A stretch of DNA of 64,000 bases from Psococerastis gibbosa. Its lineage: Eukaryota > Arthropoda > Insecta > Psocodea > Psocidae. Positions 20,701-30,880 of this stretch are shown here, piece by piece. The stretch's first letter is position 1, and every line of letters begins with the position of its first letter. A program made the position numbers and the translations under genes. The stretch is from contig OZ020486.1 in the NCBI GenBank assembly GCA_963971405.1, forward strand, positions 3,968,001-4,032,000, written 5' to 3'. A model generated the notes under the pieces. The model was not told the DNA's origin. It made no database searches and saw only the letters and a program-made list of their open reading frames with translations.

Positions 20701-22031
20701 TAGTCAGAGAGGCTGAGTCTCTCTAAATTGCCCTTCCACTCCTAATAATGCCATTTCGGCTGAAGTTTCCACTGCTGCATGGAGGGGTGGGAAGTCCAGT
20801 ACTATCTCCGTTGCTGCAGTGGGACAGGATTTCATAGCCCCTGTAAAGCATATCATGTTAGAGAATACGGGCTTCTGAATTTAGCCATAATTTGGATTAT
20901 TCAGAGAAAAATTCTCATGTGGTTTGTTTTTGTCGTGTCCATGAAGCCATGACCAATGGTATGGTTAGAGCAGGAAAACACAGGCTGTGCACCATGCCGT
21001 TACTCTAGCCGGTCTTTATCCTAGAAACCAACAGGATTACAGGAACATCGAGATGTGTCATTTTGACAACACAAGAATGCATGGCAAAGGGGTATATCCC
21101 TAGGTACATTTTCGATCGAGTTAAATAAATAAATAAATAAGCGTTTATTTGCAAACAAAGTCCAATAATATGCAAATTAAAAGTTACAAACTTATGCCTT
21201 AATTGAAGCGCCTAGAGGCAAGTAACAATCATAAAGATTCAAGATAATTGAGGCTAAAGCTTGTGACTCAATTGAAAAAATTTCCACAAATTGACGAACG
21301 AACAAACATTTCTTAAAAATCACTTAACGTTCCTTGGACCTCAAAACGTATAACATCGTTAAAATCTCAAAATTGATACTTTCGACCATCACCAAGCCTT
21401 CCTTATACTAACGTATAAAGAGGAAAGTAATAAAAACAGTCAGAGTTAAGAGTGATGTGGGTGGCCAATATTTACGATCAGCTTCGTTGTCATGATATAG
21501 TAGTATCGTCACCCTAAAGTCAGAACGGCGTAACCAACATTTTTTGGGGACATTGAGTTATGATCAGATTTGGTGACCTTGCAAGTTCTCCCATTCCATG
21601 TGCCGAAATAAAATCATGCGTGAAAAATATGGCGGAAACTTTCGATTAAGAGGGTGTATCTGACTGTTTGTTATGAGCAAAAGCGGCTTTAAACACAATT
21701 ACATACAGGACCTATGTCGACATTTTGTTTTTGATGGTACGCCCTTCTGACTTTAGAGTGACGATATTCAGGACATGTAGAGTAGTGGCACAGACTCCGA
21801 CTTTCACCCGAAAGGTTGTTGGTTCGAGTCCCACACTTGCTACATTTTCTGGCCTTGCTTCGGAGGGCATGTGAAGCAGGCTGTCGCGGGCTTTCCTAGT
21901 TGAGTGTAAGAGAGGGCTTTATAGCCCTAACTCCGCTAGGTTGGCTGAGTAATAGAACAAAAAGTCAATATTTATTTATTTATATTTTAACAAGTGGATT
22001 CTTTTGTTGCAGGAAGATGGAGCACGTATGA
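14794..22031 (+). CDS. Mob2: MOB kinase activator-like 2 (3' five exons; amino terminus missing)
   Basis: MOB2 binds the amino-terminal regulatory region of NDR/LATS-type AGC kinases (Tricornered in flies) in the cytoplasm and cortex, tuning cell shape and neurite growth. Coding exons: 14794-14957, 15487-15708, 18092-18333, 19719-19906, 22013-22031. Phases agree throughout (AC|G, G|CT, phase 0, AG|G) and every junction has GT-AG. They encode 277 residues from KARRKDKEASSS to QLQRKMEHV and stop TGA. The Mob fold includes GLDYNEWLASH, FEHVNLVYGTVSEFC, GPGLRTYLWFDDKGKKARV and APQYIDYVMTF. Zinc ligands are present: C and C in EFCTMSGC, H and H in VLAHLYHCHF. The MOB2-specific FPSSFESIVRKIL is present. 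Exon 4 is a low-complexity acidic/Ser-Thr tail. The first exon (likely a few residues ending ..GK) was not located and may lie upstream of the window. Introns hold SINEs, MITEs and two decayed exon copies. Confidence 0.93.
15045..15190. mobile_element. RTE-like 5' region fragment in MOB2 intron
   Basis: CAGGACAAAAGAGTGCCC, ACTCGGTCCCC and ACCACGAGGAGGTACAGA resemble 61395-61530, just upstream of the RTE-like element. It is therefore probably the 5' untranslated part of the same or a related family. Confidence 0.5.
16072..16311. mobile_element. MITE with ~65-bp inverted repeats in MOB2 intron
   Basis: The left arm runs CCTCGGTACACGCACG, ATTTTTGTCTATGCA and AAAACCACAGAGTCAAC. The right arm is its inverted, diverged partner ending GTTGACTCTGTGGTTTTTCA, CATTTGC and GTGTGTACCGGGCC. 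The outer arms are more diverged than the inner ones. No transposase and no clear target duplication were seen, so the superfamily is unassigned. Confidence 0.6.
17101..17159. repeat. Poly-C tract
   Basis: Ten Cs at 17101-17110, then a short mixed CCACCACCA segment and a long C run interrupted near its end. This is simple sequence within a MOB2 intron, and the exact length is liable to assembly error. Confidence 0.85.
17398..17615 (-). mobile_element. tRNA-derived SINE1, copy 4 (full length, antisense in MOB2 intron)
   Basis: AAATAAATAAATAAGGA tail, CTATTACTAAGCCAACCTAG, AAAGCCCTCTCTTACACTCA, GGAAGGCCCGGCACCGCC, GGACTCGAACCAACAACC and a terminal CATTACTCTACATG: all modules are present in minus orientation. 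Confidence 0.88.
17841..17915 (+). pseudogene. Decayed copy 1 of the MOB2 zinc-ligand exon
   Basis: In the MOB2 frame this reads ESIVRKFPRLLFYVLAYLYH then CHFW and a stop TAG (17913-17915). It matches the first part of the working exon at 18115-18190. The zinc-ligand His of VLAH is replaced by Tyr and a stop truncates it. No acceptor AG is conserved at the expected upstream place, so it is probably not spliced. Confidence 0.85.
17951..18069 (+). pseudogene. Decayed copy 2 of the MOB2 zinc-ligand exon, acceptor retained
   Basis: A good acceptor (TGATTTCAG ending 17950) is followed, in the phase set by the upstream exon, by DNYIPSYFESIVRKILRLLF, HFLAHLLHCQFWQVALLNM and a stop TAA (18067-18069). 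The copy lies 141 bp upstream of the functional exon, which starts at 18092. The second zinc-ligand His (HCHF) is Gln here. If spliced in, it would end the protein inside the Mob fold. Confidence 0.87.
18334..19718. other. MOB2 intron 18334-19718
   Basis: No further exon or strong repeat is recognised. A CG-richer, Pro-rich-looking stretch at 19100-19340 is open in short frames but carries no domain. Confidence 0.4.
20040..20212 (+). mobile_element. tRNA-derived SINE1, copy 5 (internal deletion)
   Basis: Head TACATGTAGAG, CTGACTTTCACCCGAAAGG and box B GGTTCGAGTCC are followed directly by the GTAAGAGAGGGCTTTATAG module. The CATGCTTCGGAGGGCATG middle is missing. The tail is TTATTTATTTATTT. It lies in the last MOB2 intron in the sense direction. 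Confidence 0.82.
20213..21284. other. MOB2 last intron, unassigned part
   Basis: About 1 kb with no gene or clear repeat. A short AAATAAATAAATAAATAA run at 21123-21140 is the only simple sequence of note. Confidence 0.35.
21285..21432 (+). repeat. Dispersed repeat family X, 3' end only
   Basis: The order ACATTTCTTAAAAATCACTT, CCTTGGACCTCAAAACGTAT and CTTTCGACCATCACCAAGCC, then CTTCCTTATACTAACGTATA, matches the ends of the copies at 768-1655 and 1930-2785. Confidence 0.75.
21774..21985 (+). mobile_element. tRNA-derived SINE1, copy 6 (full length)
   Basis: The cleanest copy: TGTAGAGTAGTGG (box A-like), GACTTTCACCCGAAAGG, box B GGTTCGAGTCC, TTTCTGGCC, CTTCGGAGGGCATG, TTGAGTGTAAGAGAGGGC and CTAGGTTGGC, then an A/T tail. 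It lies 28 bp upstream of the last MOB2 exon, so its tail forms part of the intron end. Confidence 0.9.
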
Positions 22032-22508
22032 AACGCGGATTGAACGGCTCGATGTGTAATACGGGATATGTGATATGTCACTTAGATTTTAGTTTTGTTA
22101 GATCCCAAACAGTATTTCCTCCCTATGTACCACAAGTATGTTGATATGTGAACAACCCCGCTATTCACGAACGCTTCGATCCAATGAGACAGTCCAAAAT
22201 TGGAATAGTGCGTATATCGAACGGCCGGAATCCCCGTCAGTGAGAATGGATCCGCCGTCCAGACGAATATACTTTCCACTCAAAATTCATTTTTTGCTTG
22301 TCTCTTTGGATTGGAATGTCCGTGTATGGGGCCCTGAAATAAGTTTACCAAATATTGCGCCTATATCATTACAGTTACTATTTATTGTGTGCGTTTTATA
22401 AACTTTATTGGCTTGTATTGTATTAGGGAAAACCTTTGATGGCGTTAGGTTAATAATGTGTTTGCATCATCTTTTTTTTTTCTTTTTTAGTAGTCTATTG
22501 AAAATAAA
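22032..22508 (+). other. Probable MOB2 3' untranslated region with AATAAA
   Basis: Downstream of the TGA at 22029-22031 there is no competing gene. The first clear AATAAA is at 22503-22508, after a T-rich stretch. The true cleavage site is unknown. Confidence 0.45.
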
Positions 22509-23929
22509 AATCATAATTTAATCATTTTATTCTCAGTTTTACTAGCTATTTTTTCTAAATTAATGTTGCATTATGTTAACCTTAAATTTATAGCGAAATA
22601 TTTTTTTTTTTATAATTTGCCTAGTGATTGTGGTATCTAAACACTTGACGTGACGACGGTCTATTAGCCCGCTTTTCTAAATTCCGTATCTTCTTATTGT
22701 TGATAATATCGTTTGTGTCTCACCTTATCTATCGTAGTTTAATTGTAGAGCACACCCGGAAAGTTCATTAAAAAAATAATTAGCGAAAATAAAAAAATGT
22801 GTAAAATGGAAAATCTAATTTGATGAAATTTGAGGTTGGGCTAGGAGGGTTTATAAGCTTATAAGTTTACAATATTTTAACACATGTTAAATTAAACCAT
22901 ATTAAGGTCTTAGCAAAGTCTAGGACGACCATGTATGAGGTATATTAAAACAGTAAAACTGTCAAAATTTAAAATCCGCCAGCCTCACTCTAAATTTTTT
23001 TGTTGCATTACTTGCTTATACCGCAGATCTAATCATCTTGTATTAATGGCTACTTGTAAGATCACCAGGCATAGCACGAACGTATAAATATAACTTATCT
23101 AGGGAATTATTTTAAGTATCTTAACCATTTAAATACGGTAATACTAGTAAAACTAACCCCTTTCCGACGACATTCACTGTTTTGCCATGTTGGTACCTCT
23201 GGAAGAAAAAACGTTTCGCCTAGCAAATGCAAATATCAACAGTTTATTTTAATTTTTAATATGTTCTACTTTGCTTTAAATCAAATATATGCAATGGGGT
23301 TTATTCATGATAATTTACACTTATTCCCGGATAAATTATCCTTTTCCGTTGGTGCTATTGCTATTGTAAAAGGCTGCATAGTAACTCACTGAATGATGTT
23401 GTAATGGTCCACGTACACGATCGATGCGCTCCTACGATTTAATCCGAATTATAGCTTGTAGTGTGGAGCGCTCGTCATATGTCAGTAGGGAATCCGGTTT
23501 TTGGATAGCCTCGCTGGATTGCTCCCGTGATTAGCTTTGCTAACGGGGTCCGTACTATTTTAATGCCTATGGCATGAAGAAAAGGATTTGTATAACTGAA
23601 GCCAGTCCTTCAGGTGTGTGAATATTTCTTTGTTGCTTATTTATTCAATAATTTGGAATATCTGATATGTAATATCTAATAATTTAATAATTACACAGGC
23701 CTTCACGGCCGGCCTCAGATAACGAAACAATAGAATCCGGGCGGATGGGCCATGGTCAATATGAACGATTCATCAAAAGCTGCGGTCGACGTCTAATATT
23801 GTTTTCATATATCAATAATTAGATGTGCTTAGGAATTATTTAACTTATACAGGCAGGGAAATCAGAGAAATAAAGATGTAAAAGAACTGATTCAAACCTG
23901 AGTCTCCCCTCATTGCCGCCCATGTTTCC
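22509..23929. other. Gene-poor AT-rich DNA with a Penelope-like end scrap
   Basis: No gene was seen. At 23700-23765 CACGGCC, TAGAATCCGGGC and GGCCATGGTCA resemble the arm of the small inverted-repeat element at 55453-55630. Confidence 0.4.
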
Positions 23930-24090
23930 TCATACAGTATGATTAAGGATGTTGAAGCTTTCGTTGGCATGGCTTGTTGCTTATTCGTACTTGTGCGATT
24001 CCCTGTACACCATGCGATCGGAGACCCGTCGTAAAACAACACAAGTATTACCTACAGTACAAAGGTGACTGACGACCTTATTCGAATACA
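23930..24090 (+). mobile_element. tRNA-derived SINE2, diverged copy
   Basis: CGTACTTGTGCGATTCCC, ACACCATGCGATCGGAGAC, GTCGTAAAACAACACAAGTA and GTGACTGACGACC are in the same order as in 56772-56925. Confidence 0.6.
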
Positions 24091-24176
24091 TTAGTATGAC
24101 ATTAATCTTTTTAAAAATGAAGAAAAAAAAAATTAATATCTGTCTTTCTCTAAGAAGGCATGGAGCATAGAATATT

Positions 24177-24320
24177 AGCACCCCGAAATCCGATACTTAA
24201 TATTATTACCTATTTAATTTACTAAGTAAGTTATTAAAAAATTATCTATTCAAGTTGTAGGAAACTATGCATCATATTATAGCGTATTTTTAATTGTGTG
24301 TGACTTTGTTATAATGTAGT
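24177..24320. repeat. Dispersed repeat P, copy 1
   Basis: TTTACTAAGTAAGTTATTAA, CAAGTTGTAG, GCATCATATTATA and GCGTATTTTTAATT match 49025-49125 in order. No coding content. Confidence 0.65.
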
Positions 24321-25915
24321 TCTTCCACGAACTTTACTGGGGAAATTTAAGTCCCCAGTAACTTATATAATAATTTTATAATTTCATTGCATATTAAATT
24401 TTTTTCAATATATTACACCTAGAGTTACAGGACTAGGACAAAAGTCAAAGTGAGTGAACTTGAGTAGACTAAAAATCTCTAATAACTTACTTAGCAAATT
24501 TAATAAAAATATTTTTTTGTGTGCCATTTTTCTACGTTCCACATCTTCTTAAGAGCAGCTACTGAGCCTCCGAGATACAATTTTCGAAATCTAAGCAGTG
24601 CCACTGAAGATGTTACGGAAACGCTTGGAAGTTGTTTAGATTGCCCGGATTCACCTGTTTCATTATGTTAACGTACTCTATCTTATAAATAATATTTTTG
24701 GGAAAATCACGCGCGCAATATTTGGCAGACATAGGGCTGTGTTAAATATACACCCCTAATTATGTACTTGTTATCATTATAAATAATTGCTCTCATTTTT
24801 TGATTGTATTGTTGATTGTATTTATTATGAAGCAACCCCACCGATGATGTGGAGGTCCCTTTTTCTTTCCCCATTTAGAATCTGTGTTATGGTCTATTTG
24901 ACCATAGGCCTATAGGAGGCTTAATTAATAATCTACAATATAAACTTACCCTAATCTCATCGTCGCTCTCGCTCTTCTAAATCTTCTCCTTCGGAATCGT
25001 CCTCTAATTCGCTTTTACAAGTCTTCTATCACATCAGGGAGCCCACCCATCAGTAGTCTAGAAGACATGTAACTAGCTCTCTGATTGGCTAATAATGACG
25101 CACAATTATGACAGCAGTCCATAGGTATACTGGTACCCCCGTGTATTACCTTTAGACCTAGCTGTTTATCGTGAATCGTTATTATGCGATTGCGGACAAT
25201 TATTGTCAGCAGAACAAGCTGCTATTGGAGTGCTCATTAATCCGCAGTGATTTTTAGAGCGACAATAATATGTCTAAATAAATTTAGTGTTTCGCCCTTG
25301 CTTATATTGAGCCTGGTGTTTCTTTTTTTTAAGAAGCAATCGTAAGGGGAGAAACAACTTTCACAAGGAAATATTGATCTCTGAGGGCTATAAACGAAGT
25401 ATCATTGCTTGGAAGAAAAACTGTTGTACATTGTGGTGTACATCAGTCCAATATGGCCATCGCCAACGCCGAATTTAAATGAATCATGACGCCTAACTGA
25501 ACATTTAATTACTTAAGCATAAAAAGTGCCAGTACCCCCAGCAACTGGGCGGCAAAATCTAATCACTAGTCACATCAAACTCTTGGAAAATATACGTGGG
25601 AAGTCGGGTTACCATACTTGGTTAAATCGAGCTAACATCTATTACGATGTCAATGGTAAGCCTGTCTGAGCTTGCCTATTGGCACTTCTAGTCGGCGTGG
25701 GTTGACATAGAGGGAACCAGTTCGCCAGTGGCATTTGAAAACCAGTAATGTCCGAAAACCGATGGTGTCGTAGGCAGGGCAACGTTTAATGGGCCACACT
25801 GCAAGTATAAGTCTACACCCACCAATAATAATAATCCGTATGAAATACAGCACGGCACCGCCATCCAGCAAAGCATAGTGATGCCGTGCAGTATTCTGTA
25901 CCGGGACGTTTCAAA
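24321..25915. other. No gene recognised
   Basis: No coding exon or RNA was identified. At 24608-24640 a CCACTGAAGATG...GGAAACG string resembles the hammerhead-like core at 55538-55570, in decayed form. The rest is AT-rich unique-looking DNA. Confidence 0.4.
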
Positions 25916-26306
25916 GGCGCCTATTCCACCGACCTGCTAGTGCTAAATACAAATACGGTGACGTGGTAATAGACATTCAAGACTTAGGCGGGGTTTCCAT
26001 CGACCTCGCATTGCAGAATGCAAATGACATTGACGGAAATGTTTGTTTTCCTCTATGCCATAGTTAAAATTGATCAATGATCATACAGTAAAATCACAAA
26101 CAAACTAAAATTAAAAAATGGCGTCATGGGATATGTTAAGTACAAACATTTTAATAGATTTCTATAAATAGAAAAATTCTAATTTCCGTCAATGTCATTT
26201 GCATTCAGCAACGCGAGGTCGGTGGAAACCCCGCCTAAGTCTTGAATGTCTGCTACCACGTCACCGTATTTGTATTTAGCACTAGCAGGTCGGTGGAATA
26301 TGCGCC
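25916..26306. mobile_element. PIF/Harbinger-like MITE, copy B
   Basis: Terminal arms are GGCGCCTATTCCACCGACC and its inverse. Long near-perfect inner arms (GACGTGGTA, ACATTCAAGACTTAGGCGGG, TTGACGGAAAT) flank the same core as copy A, nearly identical over 26030-26200. Flanking triplets are AAA (left) and TTA (right), so the target duplication is no longer intact. The match to copy A makes this the best reference copy. Confidence 0.85.
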
Positions 26307-27932
26307 TTAGGACGATGGCAACCGCTAAAATCCTCAAAATATTCACTTAGAAATACCCTTTTTCCAATGTAAATTAAGAACAGCAACTTTATCTTATGTT
26401 TTTGTCGCTCTAACATCTCGATCTACTATATAATTGTATAAATTCGGTTCTAGTTTTGGGCTGTTTCGAGTATACAATGCAACATTTTAGTTGTATAAAA
26501 AGTATTTTAATGCAGTTGTAAATTAAGTTACAAATAATACATTGAATTGAAATAATGGGTCACAAAAGACAATACTAAATACGATGGTTCTAATGGTAAA
26601 ACAATATTGTAAAGTAGAACTATTGCTGCTACCAATGAAACAAAGAATAAGTACCTATTGTACCTAGTCTAAATACACATAACAAAAAATTATTCGATAA
26701 AATATAGGACTCTATATTAGTATAATAGCCACTAGGCCTTGACAGGTATTCCGCCATTTTGAATTCATCGTCAAGCTTAGTGTATATAGGCCTAGTGTAT
26801 AGCTTAAACAATGAGTGTTTACATTTTATTTTTTATAAATTCATCAATTTTAAATTGTTTTACCGTAAACAAAATAGCTAACCGTTATGGAAGTGCTTAA
26901 TTAATTAAAAATACTGCATATACCTACCGGTACTACATAAAAATACTAAATGTACAAATAAAAAATTCTACCTAGGCTACATAAAAAGTATCTTATTAGT
27001 AAATAGCCAATATTTTGATATTTTTACTATACTTTTAAAATAGTTATAAAATACTTAAAATGACGACATATAGGAATCAAAATGCAGGATGACAATACAC
27101 CCTGGTACATATAGTGCCGTAATAAAACATGTAGGCAGGGTAAAAGATAAAATTTGATATGCCTACATACTGTATGTAAATAATTGCATTAATACCAGAA
27201 GAAATATTAAAATTCTTGGAGTCCTCGACATTTAAGGTTACTGCAGTAGCCTATTATACATTCAAGACTATATATCTATTTACTACTTACAGTATATCCT
27301 GGCATCAGGATGTCAAATTACCAATGTCCATGTGCATGAATTTAACTCATAAAAATAGAAATTCAGGCGGAGACTTTCCAATATTTTGTAAATAGATGCC
27401 CCGGTATTTAAAAAAAAAAATATCGTTTCAAGACCGCAAAGATATGAAAATGGTCTTATGAAAAATTCGTAAATAATTTTGGGATGCCACTTTTTTAACT
27501 TTTTAAGATTTACACACTGTGGCAATATAGGCAATTTTCCTTATTTTCAATCTAAAGATGGATTACAATTTACAAGCTTTATACAATAAAACAGCCTATT
27601 CACCGACTAATTTACTACTAGGCCTATTGTAAAAATAAAAACTGTGCATTATGGTGCTTTTAAAGTAACAGGTGAATACCTATCGTATTACAGTTGTGAA
27701 AATGTAAAACTAATAGCCTATATACCCATGAAATCTACAATATCATGCATTGTATTTTTTTTTAGTGCATTTTCAACTATAAACCATTTTCATATATTCA
27801 CAGCTGTGGCAGGAGGAATTAATTAATTTAGCAAAAATAAGTGCCCGGACCCTTTCGTTGAGAAAACGTTTCTAAATCTCTGCCCTCAATATTCCTTGTT
27901 TATACAAAGAATAAACTGTTCCACTGGCTTGT
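26307..27932. repeat. 3' flank of the F-box gene, duplicated at 30880-32090
   Basis: AT-rich DNA without a gene. The block 26550-26620 (GGTCACAAAAGACAA, TAAATACGAT, AAAACAATATTGT) matches 30930-30995, so the tandem duplication that made the two F-box genes extends into this flank. Confidence 0.6.
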
Positions 27933-29894
27933 CTAGAAGTATAATTTCATCTCGGAAAATTTAAATGGCGGTTCATCCCATTCATTGGCTGAAAGTCTTT
28001 TGTAAACTGTGACTTCTTCCTCCCTTCCCCTCTTAATCGCCTTAAACTCATTTTTGTCGTTACGAAGTCTCCCTTCCCAGTCATAAACAATGTATTTCAA
28101 TGATAAACAACTAGCAAATAAAGAATTGAGCGCTATAGGCCTAAAGGTGCACTCATACAGCACAATCACTTCCAACTCACTTAAATTTATGGCCCCAAGA
28201 TGATCAAAAAACAATTTTTTCGGATTTTGGCAATGGATTTCAAGGCTTGTTAATTTTTTTAGACGTGAAATAAGTACCTCAAAATGGCACCAAGTGACAA
28301 CTGAGTCTTCAATTTTTAAGTTTTTTACTTTACTGTTATGGGTTACAATTGACAGAAATACCTCTTTTTTTAAACTAGTGCCAATATCCAAATACTGCAT
28401 ATTGGGTATTTTGGGTAATAAACGTTGAAAGTTACTTATTCCGGTCGCGTACTGCACGTCAATTGTCAAGTTCACCATTTGGTGGTTTTCAGTGTAATTA
28501 AATAGTGAACAAAGACCCATTCTGTCACATTGCGATAGGCTTAAGCACTGTAAATGTGTTAACTTGTTGATAGCAGCGGTGATTGATTCCGTAATAAATA
28601 TATTCAGCTTTAGACACAAGTGCGTCAGCAAAGGCAAATGGGAAAGGAGTAACGAAACCACAGGTTCCGTCATCCGAATACTAAAATACGGACATTTTTT
28701 GGTCACTAACTCGAGTGAAAATTGTGTCAAGTTCTTAAATTTTTCCGTTATTAAAATCAATGTTCCATCCGGAAATGCGCCACTTAATTTTAGTTTAGTT
28801 ATTTGTATACGTGATAAAATCTTGATCAATTTCCGGTTTTCAATGATACGCCATGCATCGTCATACAGAATGAATTCGTCAAGATGTTGCCCGTATTTTT
28901 TTATAAAATCATGTAAGGCCTTTTCTCGTGAATCTATAGAATTATCGCTGACATCAGAATCATGGTCGTCACCAACCTGTTCATCCAAATCATTTTCTTC
29001 TATATCTTCTATTGCTTCTTCTTCGATTTCCTCATTATATTCTTCTTCTTCGGTTTCCTCATCATATTCTTCTTCTTCGATTTCCTCATCATATTCTTCT
29101 TCTTCGATTTCCTCATCATATTCTTCTTCTTCTTCTTCTGCTTCTTCAACATCTTCTACTTCTGATTCTTCTTTTACTTCTTCTGCTTCTTCAACATCTT
29201 CTACTTCTGATTCTTCTTTGTTTACTTCTTCTTCATTTTCTCCTGCTTCCTTTTCGTCATCTTTTACTGCTGCTTCTACTCCTTCTTCCTCTTTAAATTC
29301 GTTTTTTCTTTCTTTTGATTTTGACACCCTATCAGATAAACATGATATATGAAGTCTTTTTAAGGTTACTCCCTCATCAGAAAACATTTTCTCACTGTTA
29401 TGGGTGATTAATTCTCGATTGCAAGTAAAATTCTGTAGATTCGGCAGCTTCACACCAGCATTTGGTGTGTCAATGTATCCCCCATGACCATTGAGGGTGA
29501 GTGATTCCAAATTTGGACAGTACGCAGATATATCGTTTAAAATAAAAACACTCGGATTCCCCATAAACTGAATATCTATGGATTTGACAAAATCACCGTA
29601 TATTTCCCAAAATGCGTAATGTGCGGCTATAGTAGCTTCAGCTCCACCTCGTGCTGAGTAAACAAGTGGCAACATAGCATGGATATGAGTGTAAAATCGC
29701 ATGTTTGGCGAGATATATTTGTTGAGTTCCCAGTACTTTTTAACGATTAATACGTCGTTTTGCACGAGGCTCAGGTCAGTGTTGATTTTGCACCAACGCT
29801 TGTTCAGCAGGCGCGTACTCTTTCTGTCTTGTAAACATAAATACCTTAAAATGCACAGTAATATCTCATCTGGTAGTGAGTCAAAAATTGCCAT
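27933..29894 (-). CDS. F-box/leucine-rich-repeat protein, 653 aa, with acidic insert
   Basis: Probable substrate-recognition subunit of an SCF (Skp1-cullin-F-box) ubiquitin ligase. Residues 6-40 (SLPDEILLCILRYLCLQDRK then STRLLNKRWCKI) form an F-box that would bind Skp1. Residues ~105-185 and ~325-640 contain irregular leucine-rich repeats (CPNLESLTLNG, LPLLTHLCLKL, LTHLQCLSLSQC, KLTSLEIHC). Residues ~199-325 (28920-29297) are an acidic, probably disordered insert with two SEVEDVEEAEE units and four EEEEYDEE-type 8-residue units, splitting the LRR array. The gene is one exon; the ATG at 29894 starts MAIFDSLPDE, exactly parallel to MANLDALPDE in the paralogue at 33877. The target cannot be inferred. 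Apparently intact. Confidence 0.88.
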   Translation of the reverse strand: MAIFDSLPDEILLCILRYLCLQDRKSTRLLNKRWCKINTDLSLVQNDVLIVKKYWELNKYISPNMRFYTHIHAMLPLVYSARGGAEATIAAHYAFWEIYGDFVKSIDIQFMGNPSVFILNDISAYCPNLESLTLNGHGGYIDTPNAGVKLPNLQNFTCNRELITHNSEKMFSDEGVTLKRLHISCLSDRVSKSKERKNEFKEEEGVEAAVKDDEKEAGENEEEVNKEESEVEDVEEAEEVKEESEVEDVEEAEEEEEEYDEEIEEEEYDEEIEEEEYDEETEEEEYNEEIEEEAIEDIEENDLDEQVGDDHDSDVSDNSIDSREKALHDFIKKYGQHLDEFILYDDAWRIIENRKLIKILSRIQITKLKLSGAFPDGTLILITEKFKNLTQFSLELVTKKCPYFSIRMTEPVVSLLLSHLPLLTHLCLKLNIFITESITAAINKLTHLQCLSLSQCDRMGLCSLFNYTENHQMVNLTIDVQYATGISNFQRLLPKIPNMQYLDIGTSLKKEVFLSIVTHNSKVKNLKIEDSVVTWCHFEVLISRLKKLTSLEIHCQNPKKLFFDHLGAINLSELEVIVLYECTFRPIALNSLFASCLSLKYIVYDWEGRLRNDKNEFKAIKRGREEEVTVYKRLSANEWDEPPFKFSEMKLYF

Positions 29895-30526
29895 TTTGTA
29901 GCTTATAAAATAGTAAAATAAAAACTTTACCTACGACTCCACCAGTTACACAAAACGCACTGTACTGATGATAACAGGTTGGTACACGACGCCTTGCTTG
30001 CTTCAAGCTATAGCTAGTTCTGCATCTAGGCCTAAGACAGGCTAGATTTTCTTTAATCACTGACTTGTCGAAGAAGATGTTGCAAGTAAATTTATCCACT
30101 AGAAATTGAAAAATATATTTTATTGATTTTCACTCGGTATTTTATAAATAATATATTTGACACCGCTATGCATAGGAAGAGTGTCATACCTTACCCTATA
30201 AATTTTCAAGCTATTGTGGACGCGGCCTCAGAGGCTGCTATAATCATCCAATCGCTATATAATTACGCAGTACATTGAAAATATGAAAAGATTTCCTGCA
30301 AACCAATCGACAGGTTGCGCCTTAATTAAGAAGAAAAAAGACGTTCTTACTCACTAAATTCTACTCCCCCCCCCCCCGCAGCAGGACTTTGTGCCTGCAG
30401 GCCCGTAGGGAAGGAAGTGTAGGGGGTAAGGCGTTCAATCCCTCTGTCGAAATTAATTGCAAATTGCAAGGGGTACAAAAATACCATGAATTATAGTAGT
30501 TTAGGCTTGAAACCCCCTAAAAAAGT
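29895..30526. other. 5' flank of F-box gene
   Basis: 29940-29995 shares a short AACAGGTTGGTACACGACG-type block with 33960-33978 upstream of the paralogue. The duplication therefore includes promoter-proximal DNA and perhaps a non-coding first exon. The rest is unassigned, apart from a C run at 30365-30378. Confidence 0.5.
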
Positions 30527-30717
30527 CTATAAATAAATAAGGACTTTTTGTTGTTTCTATTACTAAGCCAACCTGGCGGAGTTAGGGTTATAAAGCCCTC
30601 TCTTACACTCAACTAGGAAGGCCCGGAACCGCCTGCCCTTTACGTGCCCTCCAAAGCATGGCCAGAAAATGTAGCTAGTGTGGGACTCGAACCAACTACC
30701 TTTCGGGTGAAAGTCAC
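30527..30717 (-). mobile_element. tRNA-derived SINE1, copy 7
   Basis: AAATAAATAAGGACTTTTTG tail, TTACTAAGCCAACCTGG, AAAGCCCTCTCTTACACTCA, CATGGCCAGAAAATGTAGC and GGACTCGAACCAACTACC in minus orientation. The extreme 5' head is missing. It lies between the two F-box copies. Confidence 0.88.
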
Positions 30718-30848
30718 GTGCCTGGTGCCTGTATAGCTGCCGTAGGCCGGGACTGGTAGCTTGGGTTGAGTCTTGGTGTAACAAAAATAATATAATACAA
30801 CCTAGGTATATATACAATACGGTACGGATGATTAAAGAAAACGTATAT

Positions 30849-30880
30849 TAATGGAATGGAATGGAATGGAATGGAAATGG
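30849..30880. repeat. (AATGG)n pentanucleotide microsatellite
   Basis: About five AATGG units followed by one imperfect unit at the junction between the two duplicated F-box segments. Confidence 0.85.

Noticed and set aside
28564-29352. Plus-strand Ser-rich 262-codon frame
   Set aside because: It is the antisense of the F-box gene's Glu-rich repeat; composition follows the GAA/TTC repeat rather than a gene.
30849-30880. (AATGG)n as centromeric-type satellite
   Set aside because: Only about five units; an ordinary microsatellite.
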